A DNA stretch of 64,000 bases from Monilinia fructicola (GCA_008692225.1 VICG01000005.1:620001-684000); one strand, 5' to 3'. Positions 1 through 11,901 are shown, counted from the first letter of the stretch. The notes: generated from the sequence alone by a model not told the origin. Numbers and translations are program-made.

Positions 1-1101
1 ACGAGAGAAACCTTAGTAACGACAAAGTCGAGTACATTCACGGCCGCGCATCTTTGACTGGAAAGAATGAAGCAGAAATTACATTAGATGATGGTACCAA
101 ACAAACAATCAAGGCCAAGAAGATTCTCCTTGCAGTTGGAGGTCACCCTACTATCCCCAAGGACATCGAGGGTGCAGAGCATGGCTTGACCAGTGATGGG
201 TTTTTTCGATATTGAGAAGCAGCCCAAGAAAGTTGCTTTGGTTGGTGCTGGGTATATCGCTGTTGAATTTGCAGGAATGTTCAATGCTCTGGGAACGGAA
301 ACGCATCTCTTCATCCGTCATGATAAGTTCCTCCGAAGCTTTGATCCTATGGTTCAAGAAGCTATCACAAATGAATATGAGCGTTTGGGTGTAAAGCTAC
401 ACAAGAATTCTCCCAAATTTAGCAAAGTGGAGAAGAACGAGACGACGGGTAAACTCACCATTCACTACGGAGATGGATCTGGTACTCTTGAGGATGTCGA
501 TGAGTTGATTTGGGCCATTGGACGTTCCCCAGAAGTCGAGGGTTTAGGATTGGAGAAAGCAGGCGTCAAGCAAAACGAGCGAGGTCAAATCATCGCCGAT
601 GAATACCAAAACACCAACGTCGAAAGCATCTTCTCTCTAGGTGATGTAGTTGGCAAGGTTGAATTAACCCCTGTGGCCATTGCTGCTGGACGCAAACTCG
701 CCGATCGTCTATTCGGTGGTCCTCAATTCAAAGACTCAAAGCTCGACTACGACAATGTCCCATCTGTCGTCTTTTCTCATCCAGAAGTCGGATCCATCGG
801 ACTTACTGAACCGGAAGCTATTGAACGATATGGAAAGGAAAACATCAAAACTTACAATACCAGTTTTACAGCAATGTATTATTCGATGATGGAACCTGAG
901 GACAAGGGTCCTACGAAGTATAAGTTGGTGGTAAAGGGACCCGAGGAGAAGGTTGTGGGTCTTCATATTTTGGGATTAGGTAGTGGTGAGATGTTGCAAG
1001 GTTTCGGAGTGGCTATTAAAATGGGAGCTACGAAGAAGGACTTTGACAGTTGTGTGGCTATTCACCCCACCAGTGCTGAGGAGTTGGTCACTTTGAAGTA
1101 A
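1..1101 (+). CDS. glr1: glutathione reductase, 3' part, with a +1 frameshift
   Basis: NADPH-dependent FAD enzyme that reduces glutathione disulphide; expected in cytosol and mitochondria. The gene is cut by the left window edge, so the FAD-binding N-terminus and redox-active Cys pair are missing. From base 3 the frame reads through [10 protein letters not shown] and [12 protein letters not shown]. After base 200 the homology moves to another frame, giving the NADPH-binding Rossmann motif GAGYIAVE, then the dimerisation domain with [11 protein letters not shown] and the C-terminal [11 protein letters not shown], whose His is the catalytic acid/base. The shift lies at a run of six T (201-206). 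Five T would join the two frames as TSDGFFDIEK, as expected for the family, and there is no good intron there. So I read a one-base insertion, probably a sequencing error. It ends 788 bases before the convergent zinc-cluster gene. Confidence 0.93.
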
Positions 1102-1888
1102 AATGGGGGACTATAGGATAGATGGGTGGTGCATAGATATTAAACGAGAAATGAGAAATAGTATGTATATGCTTTTGAGGGGTTAATAGGTTTGAGTCTT
1201 GTTGAAATGCTTTGGGGACTGGATGAAGGGGAAAAGGTCATGATTATTATTTGTCAGAGAAGAAAGGGGGTAGTGCCTCTTCAAATTACCCTATTCTCAT
1301 GCCAAGTGGTAATGTGACATTGGCCCAAAGTTCATGTTCTCGGCTTTCAAGATCTAATTTCAGCCAACATTACGTGCCCAGTGTCAGGTACAAATGTTGT
1401 TTCTTACAAATTCTTGACTAAAGCACACATCATCAGACGAGGAGATAGAATTCCCAGCTTCCGAGACAGCTAACTTACTGGTAACATTGAATCACAAGCA
1501 GGTTATGAATAAAATTCGCAACATCGTTTCTGTTCATCGACATACAAGTGTTAATATTATTTTCATTGATTAGAATTATGCTCAATCTGATCCCTGTTAT
1601 ACCACAAGGTGTCCCATGTCCTCGAGGTCAATCTAGATATCGATGATTCGCGCTCCTTTTGACGAAAGATTAGACTTGGAAGTTGGTATGACTAGTCCGT
1701 GTTAAAAGTGTTCAGGAGGCCAGAAATGCTGAACAAGTCCAAAAGCTGCTAATAGCTGTTAGTGGCCTGCATAAGTGAAATATTTCCCGACGTTTCTATT
1801 TGGATGTGGTGATGGATACGAACATGGATGTTGAGAGTTTGATGGTTGATTTGGTGGATTCCGGAACAGATGAGTTGTGGGTAGAAAG
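1102..1888. other. convergent intergenic region
   Basis: This is the 3' flank shared by glutathione reductase (+) and the zinc-cluster gene (-). It must hold both terminators. I see no supported gene or repeat. Confidence 0.5.
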
Positions 1889-4800
1889 TTAGTCGCTCAA
1901 CTCAATAATCTCCCTAAACTCCCATTCATTGTCAACACTCTTCGTCACTTTACCCTCTTCCATATTCACATCCATATCCAAATCCCTCTCTACATTCCTC
2001 GCCATATCATTTACTCTCCTATCAACGCCCTTCCCCTTCCACTTTCCACTTATCTCCCCATCACCCGTCAAATCACCCTCAAACGCCGCGCTACGCCTAA
2101 CGGTCACATCTCTACCCATTTCCAAAATTCCCTCCATCATTGCTACATTTCCCTCACTATTCTCGTCCTCATCACTCATCTGAGTAGATTTTAATCTGTC
2201 TCCGCCCTTACCTTTCCATTTCGGAATCTCCGCTATGCTAGCTACCAGTTCATGCACCACCTCTCCCTCACTTACCATTACCGAGTCAAGGATTTGTCTT
2301 GGTCGAGGTTTCTCAACAACTTTTCCCTTCGGTTTCTTCGCCAATGTGTTATCTACTCTCTCGGTTGCAGGAAGAGCAACTGTGAACCTAGCTCCACCCT
2401 TAACCTTCCTCTCTCCACTACCCATATCATGAGCATTTGATCTAACCTTACTCAATCCGCTTGAATCCGCGTCAACCGCCTCAATTCCTCGGTTAGCAAC
2501 CCCTCTTTCTGCAGTCCTTCTGCCTCGAACATCCCCCTCCCCTGTAGTCCCCCCACAACCCCCCATCTGCCTCCTAACGTACAACTCACCATCCTCTCTC
2601 AAAAGTCCAGCATCAGCCCTCACTCCATCAGGATAATCAGATCTTCTGCTCGCTTCACCCGCCAATTGTATAACTCTGCCCAATACCGCTCTTCTGCCTT
2701 TCCTTCCTCCCTTTTGGATCTTGGCATGAAGCTCATGACATGTATCACAAAGTATCAAACCGCAGCCTCTTTTCCCCGTATTACTATTCTGCATTGAGCC
2801 CGACTCACTCCTTCCAGATCCACCATGTTCACAAATCCATGCCCCGGGACTAGGACAAACTGCACACCATCTTGCTCTCCAAACCAGCTCAGCTATACTA
2901 CCCTTCTCGGGCTCTCCTCCGTTTCCCTTCCCCCATCTCCCTTCGTCAAGACCACACTTGCACGCCTGTACACTCTTGCTCACCATGCCACTATCCCACA
3001 TCCTCTGATCGACCCCTTCAAGAATCTTCATAACGTGTTCTTCGCATCCCAAGATCTTGACTCGGTCATATGTACACTTAACGCACATTCTTGTTTTTTC
3101 TTCGCCCACTTCGCTGTCTCCATGGCCATTCTCGAGTTCTTCGTACCCGGCACCGTTGATAGAGGGCCAGGGAACCACCGTTACTTCACGGGCCCCGAAT
3201 CCAAAGAGCCCGAAGAAAGGATTGGCGTGGAATGTGCAGGCAGGGTATCGAGACAGAGGGTCGCGTAGATAATTGAAGATTATGGGGTGTGAGAAAGCAG
3301 TTGTGATGATGATCGTGCGGATACCGTTCTGGGACATGATGAAGTTTGGTGGAAGGGCTGTAGAAATGACTTTGTTTTGGCTATATGAAGGCGTGCTAGT
3401 TTGGGCAAGGGCATTGCTTTGATGTGGCTGTATCATAGGAGTGGTACTCATAAGTTGCACATCGGATGAATCAGATGATTGAGCACGCTCGAAGGCTTTT
3501 TGTTGGGCTTTTGTGCGGCGTACGTGAGGATGGGTGGTTCGCCAAACTCGGTCGTTGAGTTTTGTTGATTCGAGGATGATGGTTTGGGTAAGGTCTTGGG
3601 GGGTCCTGAAGACGGGGGAGCTTTCTTTTGGGTCTTCTGTTTCTTTTCCTTTGTCTTTAACATTGCTGTTGCTGGGGGTGGAAAGAATTGTTGGGAGCAT
3701 GGTGAAAGTGCAAGGTACATTTGCTTTGATACAACGATTGCAAGGACCCTCATCGTCTTTCTTGAGCGAGCATTTTCCTTTAAATTCATATTTGCATCGA
3801 TTGCAAGGAACCCATTTTCTGAGCATGGTCTGCGATTTCTTCGTGGTAGCAGTGCTAGTCGTTGGTAATATTTTCTTGGTATTTCCTCCCCTGGCCTTCA
3901 AGTTCTGTTTCTTCTTCATGCCAACATTCGCAAGCACCTCATTCATTCTCATTGAACTACCAGAACCAGCTTTGGGACCAGCAATACATTTGACATTAGC
4001 TTCTTCACATGCTTGGCAGGCATCAACTCCTTTTCCACCATCGTCCGCAAAGGAACGCCTTTTTCGTAGCATTTCTCTGCATCGGATGCACGAAACTTTT
4101 AGTTCGGGCGGGCTGATGAGTTCGCAGTCGACACCGGCATCTTGGCAGCCTTCGCAGGGCCACTCATGTCGGTGTTCGATCAGTGAACATTGGTCATCTC
4201 CGGCTTCGAAACACGATTTACAGCCACGACGCTGAGGGTGTCCATAGCTCAGATCTTGCAGGGTTAGGCCGTCGGATCTGGGTTTTTTAAGTATTAATGC
4301 GGTGTTCCTGGATTATCATGGGGTGTGGATGGGAATATACCTTTGGTTATGTGAAAGTTTGATCTTTTTTCTTCGTGTAGAATGGATTGGATACTCAGCC
4401 TCTTCATCGTCGTTATCTCCCGAGTCTTCGTCATCCGCTTCACGAATCGGGGAAAGCTTCCTATCGTCACCCTCTGGGCCTGGTGTGATTTTCCTCAAAT
4501 ACTCCAATCCCTCTTCACCAGCCAAACCAATAGTGATAATCAACTCATACGATCCATGTGCCTTCGTCTTCCTCGCACTCCTCGTCCCTGCTGCTCCGAC
4601 GGTCTCCCCGCCCGTCCGCAAAGATCCATCCCCTGCACCGTTCTCCTTCTTCTTAACCCTAGTCGGCCTCGTATTGCGCTTATGTTCCATGCTCGGATCG
4701 TAAGTCCCGCTATCATCTTTATCGGCCCCCGCAGCCCCCACTCGTTGCGCTTGCCCTTTGATTGCGGCGTGGCGTCTGTTGCTGCTGCTGAACATGATGC

Positions 4801-5422
4801 TGAAATCGCGGAGCGACGTTTGCGGGTCGTACTCTATGGATGGCGAGGAGCGGTAGGAGGTTCTAGGGAACGAGAAGGGGAGTGCTTCTTTGGCCGTGGG
4901 AGCGGATCCGGGGCAATCGGGAGCTTCGGGGGACGAGCTGGCTGAGCGGGAACTGGCATTGCTGTCCACAATGTCCTCGTTTTGGTCGTTCTCATCTCTT
5001 CTCGTTTCCGGATCTCCGTCGGCGTCTGAGTTGGAAGCGGCGTCGGCGTCTGTTCTGGTGCCGTTGGCAGTCATGTCCACTTCGGGAGTCGGGGCACCGG
5101 GTTGGCCAGATTCCGGTCGTGGAATGATGCTCTTCGAACTACCCCCATTGCCTCTCGAAACATCTCCGAAAATGCTGGTTTGGACAGAGATCGGACTAAT
5201 GTTAGTGCTGCGAGATACATCTGAAAAGATGCTTGCATGAGTGGAACTTGGGCTGGTCATAGCATGTTGGCCCGCATTTGAAAATATGCTGGCTTGAGCG
5301 AAGCTTGCGTTGTTGAAGAGATTTGGGATGCCCAAGATGCTTTCGTTGGGGTTAGGACGAGTATTGCTAGCCAGTGTATTTGGGGGTTCGTCATCCTGAG
5401 CAAGCTTGGGATGGTTGTCCAT
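1889..5422 (-). CDS. large protein with three tandem Zn2Cys6-like cysteine clusters
   Basis: I do not recognise a named family. Two exons, 5422-4341 and 4277-1889, are joined across a 63-nt intron (GTATAT..CCCAG, 4340-4278, phase 2), giving 1156 residues. The N-terminal 360 residues are low-complexity and acidic, with three copies of a short motif like ASIFSD/TSIFGD. Cysteine clusters follow. Cluster 1 is C380-x2-C383-x7-C391-x10-C402-x2-C405-x6-C412. Cluster 2 is C424-x2-C427-x20-C448-x2-C451-x6-C458 and lacks the third Cys. Cluster 3 is C519-x2-C522-x7-C530-x9-C540-x2-C543-x6-C550. Clusters 1 and 3 fit Zn2Cys6 spacing but sit mid-protein, not at the N-terminus as in Gal4-type factors. A further Cys/His-rich stretch near residues 760-880 (CKC, WCAVC, CDTCHEL) looks like another zinc module. 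The C-terminus is charged and low-complexity. A nuclear DNA-, RNA- or protein-binding role is inference only. Confidence 0.75.
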
Positions 5423-8121
5423 GTTTGTAGAGTGTTATGATTCCTAGGCTGCTTTCAAATCGTTAGTTCCTATTTCCGAAAAACGGCAATGGAAAAAGGT
5501 AACGGCAATGTCGGGCCTTGTGTGTCGTCCTTGAGTCCAACGGTCTTCTGAAATGGATTTGTGGACTATCGACAGAAGCCAACAAGGTTGCTATCGTTGA
5601 CGCAAGTTGCCGTCATCTAGTATGAATTATGGTGGAGAGAATAGACGCCATACCACCTTCCCCACGATAGAAGAGAGTTGCGATCTCAAATAACCTTACC
5701 CAAGCCAGCAGCTCCAAAGTGACGAAAAAGTATCTGTTATCAACAGCGCCCCGATGAAACCTTCCACATCGGATCGATGTTGAAAAATTGGCGAGCGCTG
5801 ATGAAGCGAGGACCGGCTCCCCTGGCGTCCAGCACGGCGCACATCATGACGCGGAAAGGTGAACGATTGCCTAAGAAAAATGAATACTCACCCAGGAATT
5901 TTCTCCCCAAGACTTCGTGTGCAGATTCTTGGGACCCTGCGCAATGGTTTTGCAGGTGCGGATACGTGATTCCAAAGTGCGGTGGTGGAGTTTGGCAAGT
6001 GGTGGTGGGTAGGTATCGTAGAGGGGCGTAGACTTGTAAGAGGAAAAAAGCGGGGGCAGCGACCGAAGTACGCAAGTACAGCGCCCTTTCACATGGTCCG
6101 TGGGTACACTGCTTCTTCCTTATTGGTAGAGGGGGAGGGGTCGTGGGCAAGAGAGTTGTTGGTTGGTTGGGCGCGTGGGACTTGGTCAAAGGGATATGGG
6201 GGGTGACTGGGGGTGTCGAGATCTGTCAATGTATGTTTTGCTTTGTGGTGGTGGGATCACGTTGATCACGTTGATCACGTTTCATGGTTCAAGAATGCTA
6301 TGCTATGCTATGCTATGCTATGTACAGTTTTTATGGGCTTGGGGCTCGATAGATCTCGACGCTGCTGGACGGTTCATGAATGATTGCACATCTTTTTTAT
6401 GGAGTTGGGACAAAGCTCGATACCCTGTGCTTGCCGAAGCGAGCGCAAGGTCGAAAGGGGCTTTGAGAATAGAATAATGGAACTGCATTTCCCAGTAACC
6501 TAGTTATCCCTCCCCCTTTCCAACTCATACTCCGATATATTTTCCAAAACCGCAAAGGACTCGTTGCTGGGATGGGAAAGGTTGCGTACAAGCTTGATTT
6601 AGAGGGGCGTCGATGTTTAGAGTTGTAAGGGTAGCAAGCCTGCGTAGAAACTGAGCTGGGAAGAAATTCTGAATAATTAGCAGATATCCACATAGCTTCC
6701 GGCTTGTGCTTGCTGATTGACGCGCACCTGAAATCATGTTTGAATATAGAAGCTCTCAAACCTTCAACTCCTTGTGGCTTTTCGTCAGTCGACGGACCGA
6801 TAGATCTGGGTAGGAGATCTCGATGATGCGGGTGAAAGGTTTCCCATGCTGCGAGCTCATCTGTTACTTACTTCATCTCCGCAGGAAGGAATCAATGGAG
6901 CGTTATCGCGCATGGTGACTTGGATGCTCTGAGAACTGTCCGAAGTATAGACCGACCAAGAATACCTGTGATTATTCCCTTCCACTTAGCAACCATGGGA
7001 GGAACGAAACAATAAGGCAGCATGCAGCGGTAATGATATATAGTACAGTACACAGAAAGAGAATGAGAGTAGAGTTATCACCCACGGCTGCAAGGCCCAT
7101 AAGCTGCGGCGACACATCCTAAAGACCTCCTGGCCAGAAAGCAAGGTATCTTGGTCATTATCGAGGTAAAATCACCAAACGTTCCAGATGATAGCGAGCT
7201 ACAGGAGAAGACTTCGAGCTATTGTTTCAGAAATTGATATTTTCGTACGATGGCCCTGCTGATGTTGGACTGATACGGTTCGAGGAAGGAAATACTTTTC
7301 TGCTTCATCCTGTCTACATGTACTACGTGTTCTCGCCACAAGAAAAGACTCGAGATGAGAATGGTCGGAGACTTTGAATTCGGAACGGTAACACTTGAAC
7401 AATTGCACCATCTGGTTTCTTGAATAGGATGCAGGAGGGAGAGAAGCGGTCAGTTAGTTAGCACCACGCAGCATGTAAACGCGAACAGTTCGAGAAATGA
7501 TCAATCACACGGTCAACGCCCTACTCATGAACAGAAAAATTTCTAGATAAGTCACAACCCAAAAAATGAACTCGCGATTTAGATATTCATATACTGGATC
7601 TTTCATCTCTTGCACGAGCTTGGAATGACTTGAGCCCGAAAGACGGATATAAACTGGTAACAACGTAGAGATAGAAAAAAGCTAAACGACTGTATTGGAA
7701 GATATCAATGTTAATATTAGCTGGATACCTAGTATGTTTAAATGTTTGGGAAACATAACGTCTAATTGGAATCTTTGCATTGAAATGATGAATGCATACA
7801 AATAGCTGGAGGTCTTTTGTTACGAAGATGGCCAAATCTGATGAGAAAGAAAGTCGTCAATCGGCTCAAGTTCGGATCTACCTAGGCAGAACAAATTATG
7901 TAATAGGTACTAAGTACAGTACCACACTAGTGTGATTACTAAGCTACGATAGCTCGCCAATTAAGTTTGAAATTTTCTCCCACTACTTGAATTTTTCTCT
8001 TCCCCTCCAACAAATTATTAATTGATCAATACCACCTTCAACTTGTTCATCTCGACTATTGTATCAGTAATGGTGACAGTATTTCATCGATGATCCATTC
8101 TTCTCTCATCCACATGGCGGG
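5423..8121. other. 2.7-kb gene-empty region between divergent genes
   Basis: It separates the divergent zinc-cluster gene (-) and histidine phosphatase (+). Open frames on both strands overlap and show no recognisable motif. It holds short tandem repeats at 6256-6279 and 6296-6320. The promoters of both flanking genes must lie at its ends. Confidence 0.5.
6256..6320. repeat. two short tandem repeats
   Basis: A nonamer ATCACGTTG is repeated about 2.6 times at 6256-6279. A pentamer TGCTA is repeated five times at 6296-6320. Confidence 0.9.
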
Positions 8122-9132
8122 ATGAGGCTTCTTTTAGTTCGGCACGGCGAGACCGTCGATAATGTTGCTAACGTATAGTAAGCCTGTTCTACTCTGCAAC
8201 ATTTTCAATTTTCACTGAGCTAACTTCTTCAAGTGCTGGTCACACAGACTCTGCGCTCACGAATCATGGTGTGTTGCAAGCCAATCGGCTGGGCGCTCAT
8301 CTCGCAGCTTCGAAAATCTCGAATATATTCTCTTCGGATCTTCAACGCGCCGTCAAGACTGCAGAAGCCATTTGTGCAGCTCAAGAGAGTCGCACTTCTC
8401 TTGAAGTAACAAAGCTTAGACTCCTTCGCGAACAAGACTTTGGCTATTATGAGAAGAAACCATTCCATCAACGTTTGAAAGACTCAAACATGAATGGCAA
8501 AGAGACTCACTCTGAAGCACATCGAACCAATCCTAGATTCAAAGATGTAGAGTCAAGAGAATCGATGAAGGAGCGAATGGAGACATTCGTGAAAGAGCAT
8601 TTAATGCACCTTCTCCCCAACCATGATAGGAATATGGATGATCACACTATTGTCATCGTGGCAACATGGAATCATTCTAGGCCAGCTATGGCGAGTTGTC
8701 TTGAAGCAATTCAATTCAAAGAATGTATCAATCGGTCCTGATGTTCTATATCCGGAACGTGGATTAGAACACATTGGTGGGTGGTCCAACACCGGCTACC
8801 TAGATCTGTTTATCAAGTCTATTCAAGATGTGTCGTTGGCCAAAGTTGGCTCGGTATCTCTCTTGCACGAAGAATCAAATACTGAAACACCAGTGAAACC
8901 TGAAAAACATGATATTCAACACAACGAGGTTCGTTCTCTGGATAATGGATCAAATATCCCAAAGCCGGTGAAGCTATCATGTCATGACACAATGTCACTC
9001 ATAGTGAAATCTATTAATAATCAGGATCATCTCAGGGGGCTGAAGAAAAGTCGAGGCGGATTAGGAAGTATGAAACATGATTCTTCCCAGAGAACCATGG
9101 ATTCATTTTTCAAGAAGAGGAGGCTTGAATAA
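8122..9132 (+). CDS. histidine phosphatase superfamily protein with a C-terminal PIP-box-like motif; +1 frameshift
   Basis: Phosphoglycerate-mutase-type phosphatase; substrate unknown. Exon 1 (8122-8177) encodes LLVRHGETVDN with the phospho-accepting His. The intron (8178-8233, GTAAGC..CAAG, phase 2) is followed by YAGHTDSALTNHG. The core continues with SSDLQRAVKTAEAI and LREQDFGYYEKKPF. At 8663-8664 the frame breaks: removing one A of 'gcaacat' gives VAHGIILGQLW with the second conserved His, then GGWSNTGYLDL. Uncorrected, the reading stops at 8741. Corrected length is 317 residues. The core ends near residue 230, followed by a low-complexity linker. The extreme C-terminus reads QRTMDSFFKKRRLE, matching Q-x-x-[ILM]-x-x-F-F with basic residues after it, the PCNA-binding consensus. 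An upstream ATG at 8114 is out of frame and meets a stop after two further codons, so 8122 is the start. Confidence 0.87.
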
Positions 9133-10364
9133 TACAACTTTGGTAAGCACAATTTATTTCATTTTTTGGGGGGGGGGGGGCGACAAGTAATATGATGATA
9201 TACCTTATTCACAGACCTGTTCTGTAATCTTCTATGTGGACAAAAAAAGTACCAACTGCTGTCTGATTACTCTTGTTTTTATTATTTTGTTTTGGAGGTT
9301 ACTATAAAACATCTTTCTAACAATTCAATAGGATGTATATATCATTACGCCAACGCCTTCTGCACCGTATGTACATTTCGTTTTATCTCGTGGTCTTCGT
9401 ATCGCAATAGCTATATAGCTTAGTTACTAGTAACATTAATTCTATACCTGTATATTCATAACCGCTGTCCCATGTTGACGATTCTTTAAATCTTGTGAAT
9501 GTTTCATGATCACCTACCTACCTGCATTGTGGATGCATTTTCATTGGGAACCAACAATATCTATATCTATTCATCGCCAATTTTCCATACTCCTATTGAA
9601 CATGTGATCTTCGGCTATCTCCTCCATTCCCCTGTCAGAATAAGCAAGATAAGCATCTTACCAACACAATACCAAGTCGTATGACATTCAAGCGAAAAAG
9701 GTATAATATCGTACGATGAGAATTCTTTCATAAGATTGATCCAACGAATGGAGTTTAAAGTAAGAGAGATAAGAAGATTTGTTGCATGTCTGGATTTGGG
9801 CCCGAGTTTATGAGATAATGGATGAGATGGGGATGGGAGGGCACCATGATATATGCAGGATAGAAGAATACGTTTACCTATACCAATAGATGTCTACATG
9901 AGGCGAATGTTTCTCATGTCCATGGGTATAGATGGATCCACGCAAGATTACAGCAAACTCAAAGATTTCTTCGCTTCATTACACATCTCTTGTAACTTCC
10001 AATGCATCGCCTGGAGAAGCAATTGCATCATCAGAATGAGGTCTCACTTTTTGCACCACATCCTTATAACATAGATTCATATGTATCTAAATTAAAAATT
10101 AATGCATTATCTCGCCGTAGACGGCCGTATATTTATATTATAACGATTTCGCCCCTTCCTCCCGCCCCCCAGGTATCCACTCATTACCACCTCACTAACC
10201 AAGCCTCGCAAACAAACCATCGAAGAGAGAAACAGCAGTCAAGTAAAATCGCAGTGTAAATATAAAATACAAACGCACCCAACCTGAAAATCCAATAAAT
10301 CCAAATCCAAGCAAAATCTCAACAACACAAGATCAAAAAACTCACGTCAAAACAGCAATGGAAA
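9133..10364. other. convergent intergenic region with a G12 run
   Basis: 3' flanks of the phosphatase (+) and the wall protein (-). A T6-G12 tract lies just after the phosphatase stop, near 9163-9181. No supported gene was seen. Confidence 0.5.
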
Positions 10365-11901
10365 TCAAAGCAGCAGAAGCATGCCAACAGCGAACCCAAC
10401 CAACCCAACAACAGCTCCCCCTTCCAAGGCCTTTCCGTTCGCAGCACCACCAGTGAACAGTCCCGCAACAGCGCCTGCACTCGTCTCCGCGGGTCCCCCT
10501 CCGGGAACCAGGGTGGTGAAACGTTTGGCCGTTGGAGGTAAAGGTGCTGATTGCGCCAGCGGGGATGGTGGTCGTGATTGTTTGGCCGTTGACGACGGCG
10601 GTGCTGACGACGTTTGCGGGGCCCTCTGTGGCGGGGATGACGGTGGCTTGGCCGTTGATGGTGGTTTCGATGCCGTTGATGGTTTGGACCGCGTTGTTGT
10701 TTGTGATGGTGAGGGGGACGATGGGGGCGATGGGGATGATGGGGATGCTGGTGATGGTTGTGATGGGTGGGCTGACGGTGGTGATGGTGGTTAGGATGGG
10801 GAGGATGGTGATGAATGGGAAGTTGGTGTTGGGAGGGGGAACCACGTTGTTGGTGGTGATGACAGGAGGAGGAACAACATTGGTATTTGTTTGAGGAGGA
10901 GGTACCACATTGGTGTTTGTCTGGGGAGGAGGTACCACATTGGTGTTTGTTTGAGGTGGAGGTACCACATTGGTATTTGTCTGAGGAGGAGGCACAACAT
11001 TGGTGTTTGTCTGAGGAGGAGGAATGACATTGGTGTTTGTCTGAGGAGGAGGAATGACATTGTTAGTTGTAACAGGAGGAGGAACAATTCGAGTGGTTGT
11101 AACAACTCCCGAATTTCCACCGGTTCCGCTTCCAGTTGCAGTTGTGGTGACACTTCCAGGAGGAGTAGTTGTGAGGCCTGATTGTGTGCGGACACCGGAT
11201 CCAGTGGAGGACGTCTCGGAGGCTCGGCTGGTGGTGAGACCGGATTGCGTGCGGATTCCTGAGCCGGTAGATGATGAGGAAGAGGATGAGCTCCTGGATG
11301 CAGCAGAGGTAGATGAGCTAGAGGAGGATGCACGGGAAGCAGATGAACTGGAGGAAGATGCACGGGAGGCAGATGAACTGGAGGATGCACGGGAGGTGGA
11401 TTCACTTTTTGATGTGCTGGAGCTGGAAGTTCGGCTGGTGTTGATTCCGGATTGGGAACGGCTTGCTGAGCTAGAGCTTGAGCTTACCGTGACGACCGTT
11501 GTCGAACGGCTTGTGGGTTGAACTGTGCTCGTTGGTCGCACGGTAACGGTAGAAGTAACAACGACAGTGCTTTTGATGGTTGTTGGTGGTGGTTTAATGG
11601 ACGTTGATTTGATTGGAGTTGATTTTGGTGGGGGGCTAGGATGTCCTCCATTGTTGTTCTCATTGATATTGGTGTTTTCGTTGATATTTGTGTTGCTATT
11701 TTCATTGCTGTTTGAATTGCTATTTCCATTCTCATTGGAGTTTCCATTAACATTTCCATTGACATTTCCATTTCCATTTCCGTTCCCATTGCCATTGCCA
11801 TTGCCATTGGTACTAGCAACTGCATTGTCATTTGAATCTTGAGCTGGGGCAGCGAGTGAAATGGTGGCGAGACCCGCTAGGATAGCGTAGTGGAAACGCA
11901 T
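10365..11901 (-). CDS. Asn/Gly- and Ser/Thr-rich GPI-anchored cell-wall protein, 3' frameshift
   Basis: No catalytic domain is visible. In order: a signal peptide (residues 1-18, MRFHYAILAGLATISLAAPA); an Asn-Gly/Asn-Ser repeat coded by a CCATTN hexamer array; a Pro/Thr region; poly-Ser stretches; SGxRTQSGLTTSR repeats; six exact-length decapeptides PPPQTNTNV[V/I]; and a TTINGQ/TITTTIP-like domain. As read, the frame ends at 10342 with an implausible Cys/Trp-rich tail. Dropping one base at 10518 gives TFTTLVPGGGPAETSAGAVAG, then a Gly/Ala region and a hydrophobic terminus (GFAVGMLLLL) ending at 10365. That is a typical GPI-attachment signal, so I place the end there (511 residues). Surface or wall location follows from signal peptide plus GPI tail. 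Function as adhesin or structural mannoprotein is inference. The repeats make it a good candidate for length variation among strains. Confidence 0.8.
10865..11064 (-). repeat. 30-bp minisatellite coding for PPPQTNTNV[V/I]
   Basis: Six 30-base units (10865-11044) plus a partial unit lie in frame in the wall-protein gene. Units differ by a few substitutions, mainly at GTACCAC/GAATGAC positions, which change Val to Ile. Confidence 0.92.
11656..11818 (-). repeat. hexanucleotide array coding for NG/NS/NE repeats
   Basis: Degenerate repeats of CCATTN or TCATTN on the plus strand encode an Asn-rich stretch near the N-terminus of the wall protein. Confidence 0.85.

Noticed and set aside
196..1101. 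Starting glutathione reductase at the internal ATG (196)
   Set aside because: Conserved upstream sequence continues in another frame to base 3, so the internal start would be an artefact of the frameshift.
5740..6189. 149-codon frame on the minus strand
   Set aside because: No domain, overlapping frames of similar length and low-complexity composition.
10381..11842. Long open frames on the plus strand opposite the wall-protein gene
   Set aside because: They mirror the repeats on the other strand, have no signal or domain, and arise because the repeats lack stops in all frames.
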